Of a DNA stretch of 5,047 nt, positions 4,573 through 5,047 are shown in pieces. The DNA is taken from positions 1 through 5,047 of the forward strand of contig JAFSLR010000155.1 in the NCBI GenBank assembly GCA_017448375.1. Direction: 5' to 3'. The translations under genes were made by a program, and so were the position numbers. The number at the start of each line of letters is the position of its first letter. Within the stretch, counting starts at the first letter, position 1. The stretch comes from Synergistaceae bacterium. Its GTDB lineage: Bacteria > Synergistota > Synergistia > Synergistales > Aminobacteriaceae. The notes beneath the pieces are model-generated. The model did no database searches. It saw only the letters and a list, made by a program, of their open reading frames with translations, and was not told where the DNA came from.

Positions 4573-5047
4573 TTAATCTGAGAAGTCCGAGTCTGCCTGA
4601 ACCGTTACATTGTAATCCGGGTAAAGGTTCTTCACCTCGTTATAAACTCTCCTTTTCACTTCTTCGGAATCGGGCGCAGCAAAATCTATCACAATGTCGA
4701 AACGTATCTCCAGAGTCTCAACGTCGCAGTAGAAACCATGAAGCTGCAATACATATTCCTGCGACATTACAGCCCTCGTGATATTGCTGCGAATTTCGGC
4801 GACTGCGTTACTGCTCGTGTTATGCGAGTATACTCCGACAGCGGTGAGGAAGATGTGATGTTTTTCTGCTACTCTCTGCATAATTTCGCGGCTAACTGTG
4901 TCAATCTTCTCAGCTGTCCAAACGTCAGGCACCTCAATATGAACAGACCCCATGAGCGTATCAGGCCCGTAGTTCGTCAAAATCAAATCATACGCTCCGT
5001 ATACGCCTTCAGTCTCGCAGATTGTCTCCTTTATGGACTTAGTGAGT
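4573..5047 (-). CDS. CDF-family cation efflux transporter, C-terminal part (5' end outside window)
   Basis: The last 157 residues of a cation diffusion facilitator are present. The frame is open to the window edge: upstream of an apparent TTG start at 4986 it reads TKSIKETICETEGVYGAYDL, the usual sequence before LTNYGPDTLMGSVHIEVPD. The true start is therefore outside the window and the transmembrane domain is missing. What is present is the cytoplasmic dimerisation domain (GSVHIEVPDVWTAEKID onward) and a second tail domain with LHGFYCDVETLEIRFDIVIDF and a DSDFSD end, a long-tailed form I associate with about 390-residue clostridial-type members. CDF proteins export divalent metals such as zinc, manganese, iron or cobalt by proton antiport; the metal-binding residues are not visible here. 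The stop TAA overlaps the ribosome site of the ACT gene, 13 bp on, so it heads or belongs to the same operon. Confidence 0.87.
   Translation of the reverse strand, partial: LTKSIKETICETEGVYGAYDLILTNYGPDTLMGSVHIEVPDVWTAEKIDTVSREIMQRVAEKHHIFLTAVGVYSHNTSSNAVAEIRSNITRAVMSQEYVLQLHGFYCDVETLEIRFDIVIDFAAPDSEEVKRRVYNEVKNLYPDYNVTVQADSDFSD

Noticed and set aside
4573..4986. A complete 137-residue protein starting at TTG 4986
   Set aside because: The frame continues without a stop to the window edge, and the extra residues match the CDF family directly before the apparent start. The gene is a fragment of a longer one.

Overview
The window looks like a piece of a bacterial chromosome, probably from an anaerobic Firmicutes-like or Synergistota-like organism. 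That guess rests on three things: a tRNA Asp-Phe-Gly cluster with encoded CCA ends, strong GGAGG ribosome binding sites, and a UPF0237/UPF0210 pair behind a long-tailed CDF metal transporter. The species cannot be named from sequence alone.

Layout from left to right. Positions 1-281 are the end of a tRNA cluster on the plus strand: a possible 3' ACCA remnant of an upstream tRNA, then tRNA-Asp(GTC), tRNA-Phe(GAA) and tRNA-Gly(GCC). An intrinsic terminator follows at 298-333. Positions 429-1706 encode an M20 metallohydrolase closely resembling AbgA, the p-aminobenzoyl-glutamate hydrolase A subunit. It starts at GTG, and no AbgB partner is present in the window.

Positions 1767-2878 form a small AT-richer cassette. 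On the minus strand lie an LRAT-domain (NlpC/P60-fold) thiol acyltransferase or hydrolase, read first, and a small Gly/Ala-rich DUF697-like helical protein 19 bp behind it. Divergent from them is a 64-residue ribbon-helix-helix DNA-binding protein. The 109 bp between the divergent genes carries a candidate promoter and four AACAT repeats. This cassette is the least understood part of the window and the best candidate for an undescribed system.

Positions 2928-5047 are a tight minus-strand operon, read CDF-family cation efflux transporter (5' end outside the window), ACT-domain UPF0237 protein, then UPF0210/DUF711 protein. Gaps between genes are 13 and 3 bp. The operon ends at a clear intrinsic terminator whose stem also sits just behind the convergent ribbon-helix-helix gene.

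Two starts differ from the longest open frame. The LRAT gene should begin at 2574 rather than 2607, because a GGAGG site sits just before the later ATG. The metal transporter frame is open to the window edge, so an apparent TTG start at 4986 is internal. No CRISPR array, insertion sequence, transposase or integrase was found.
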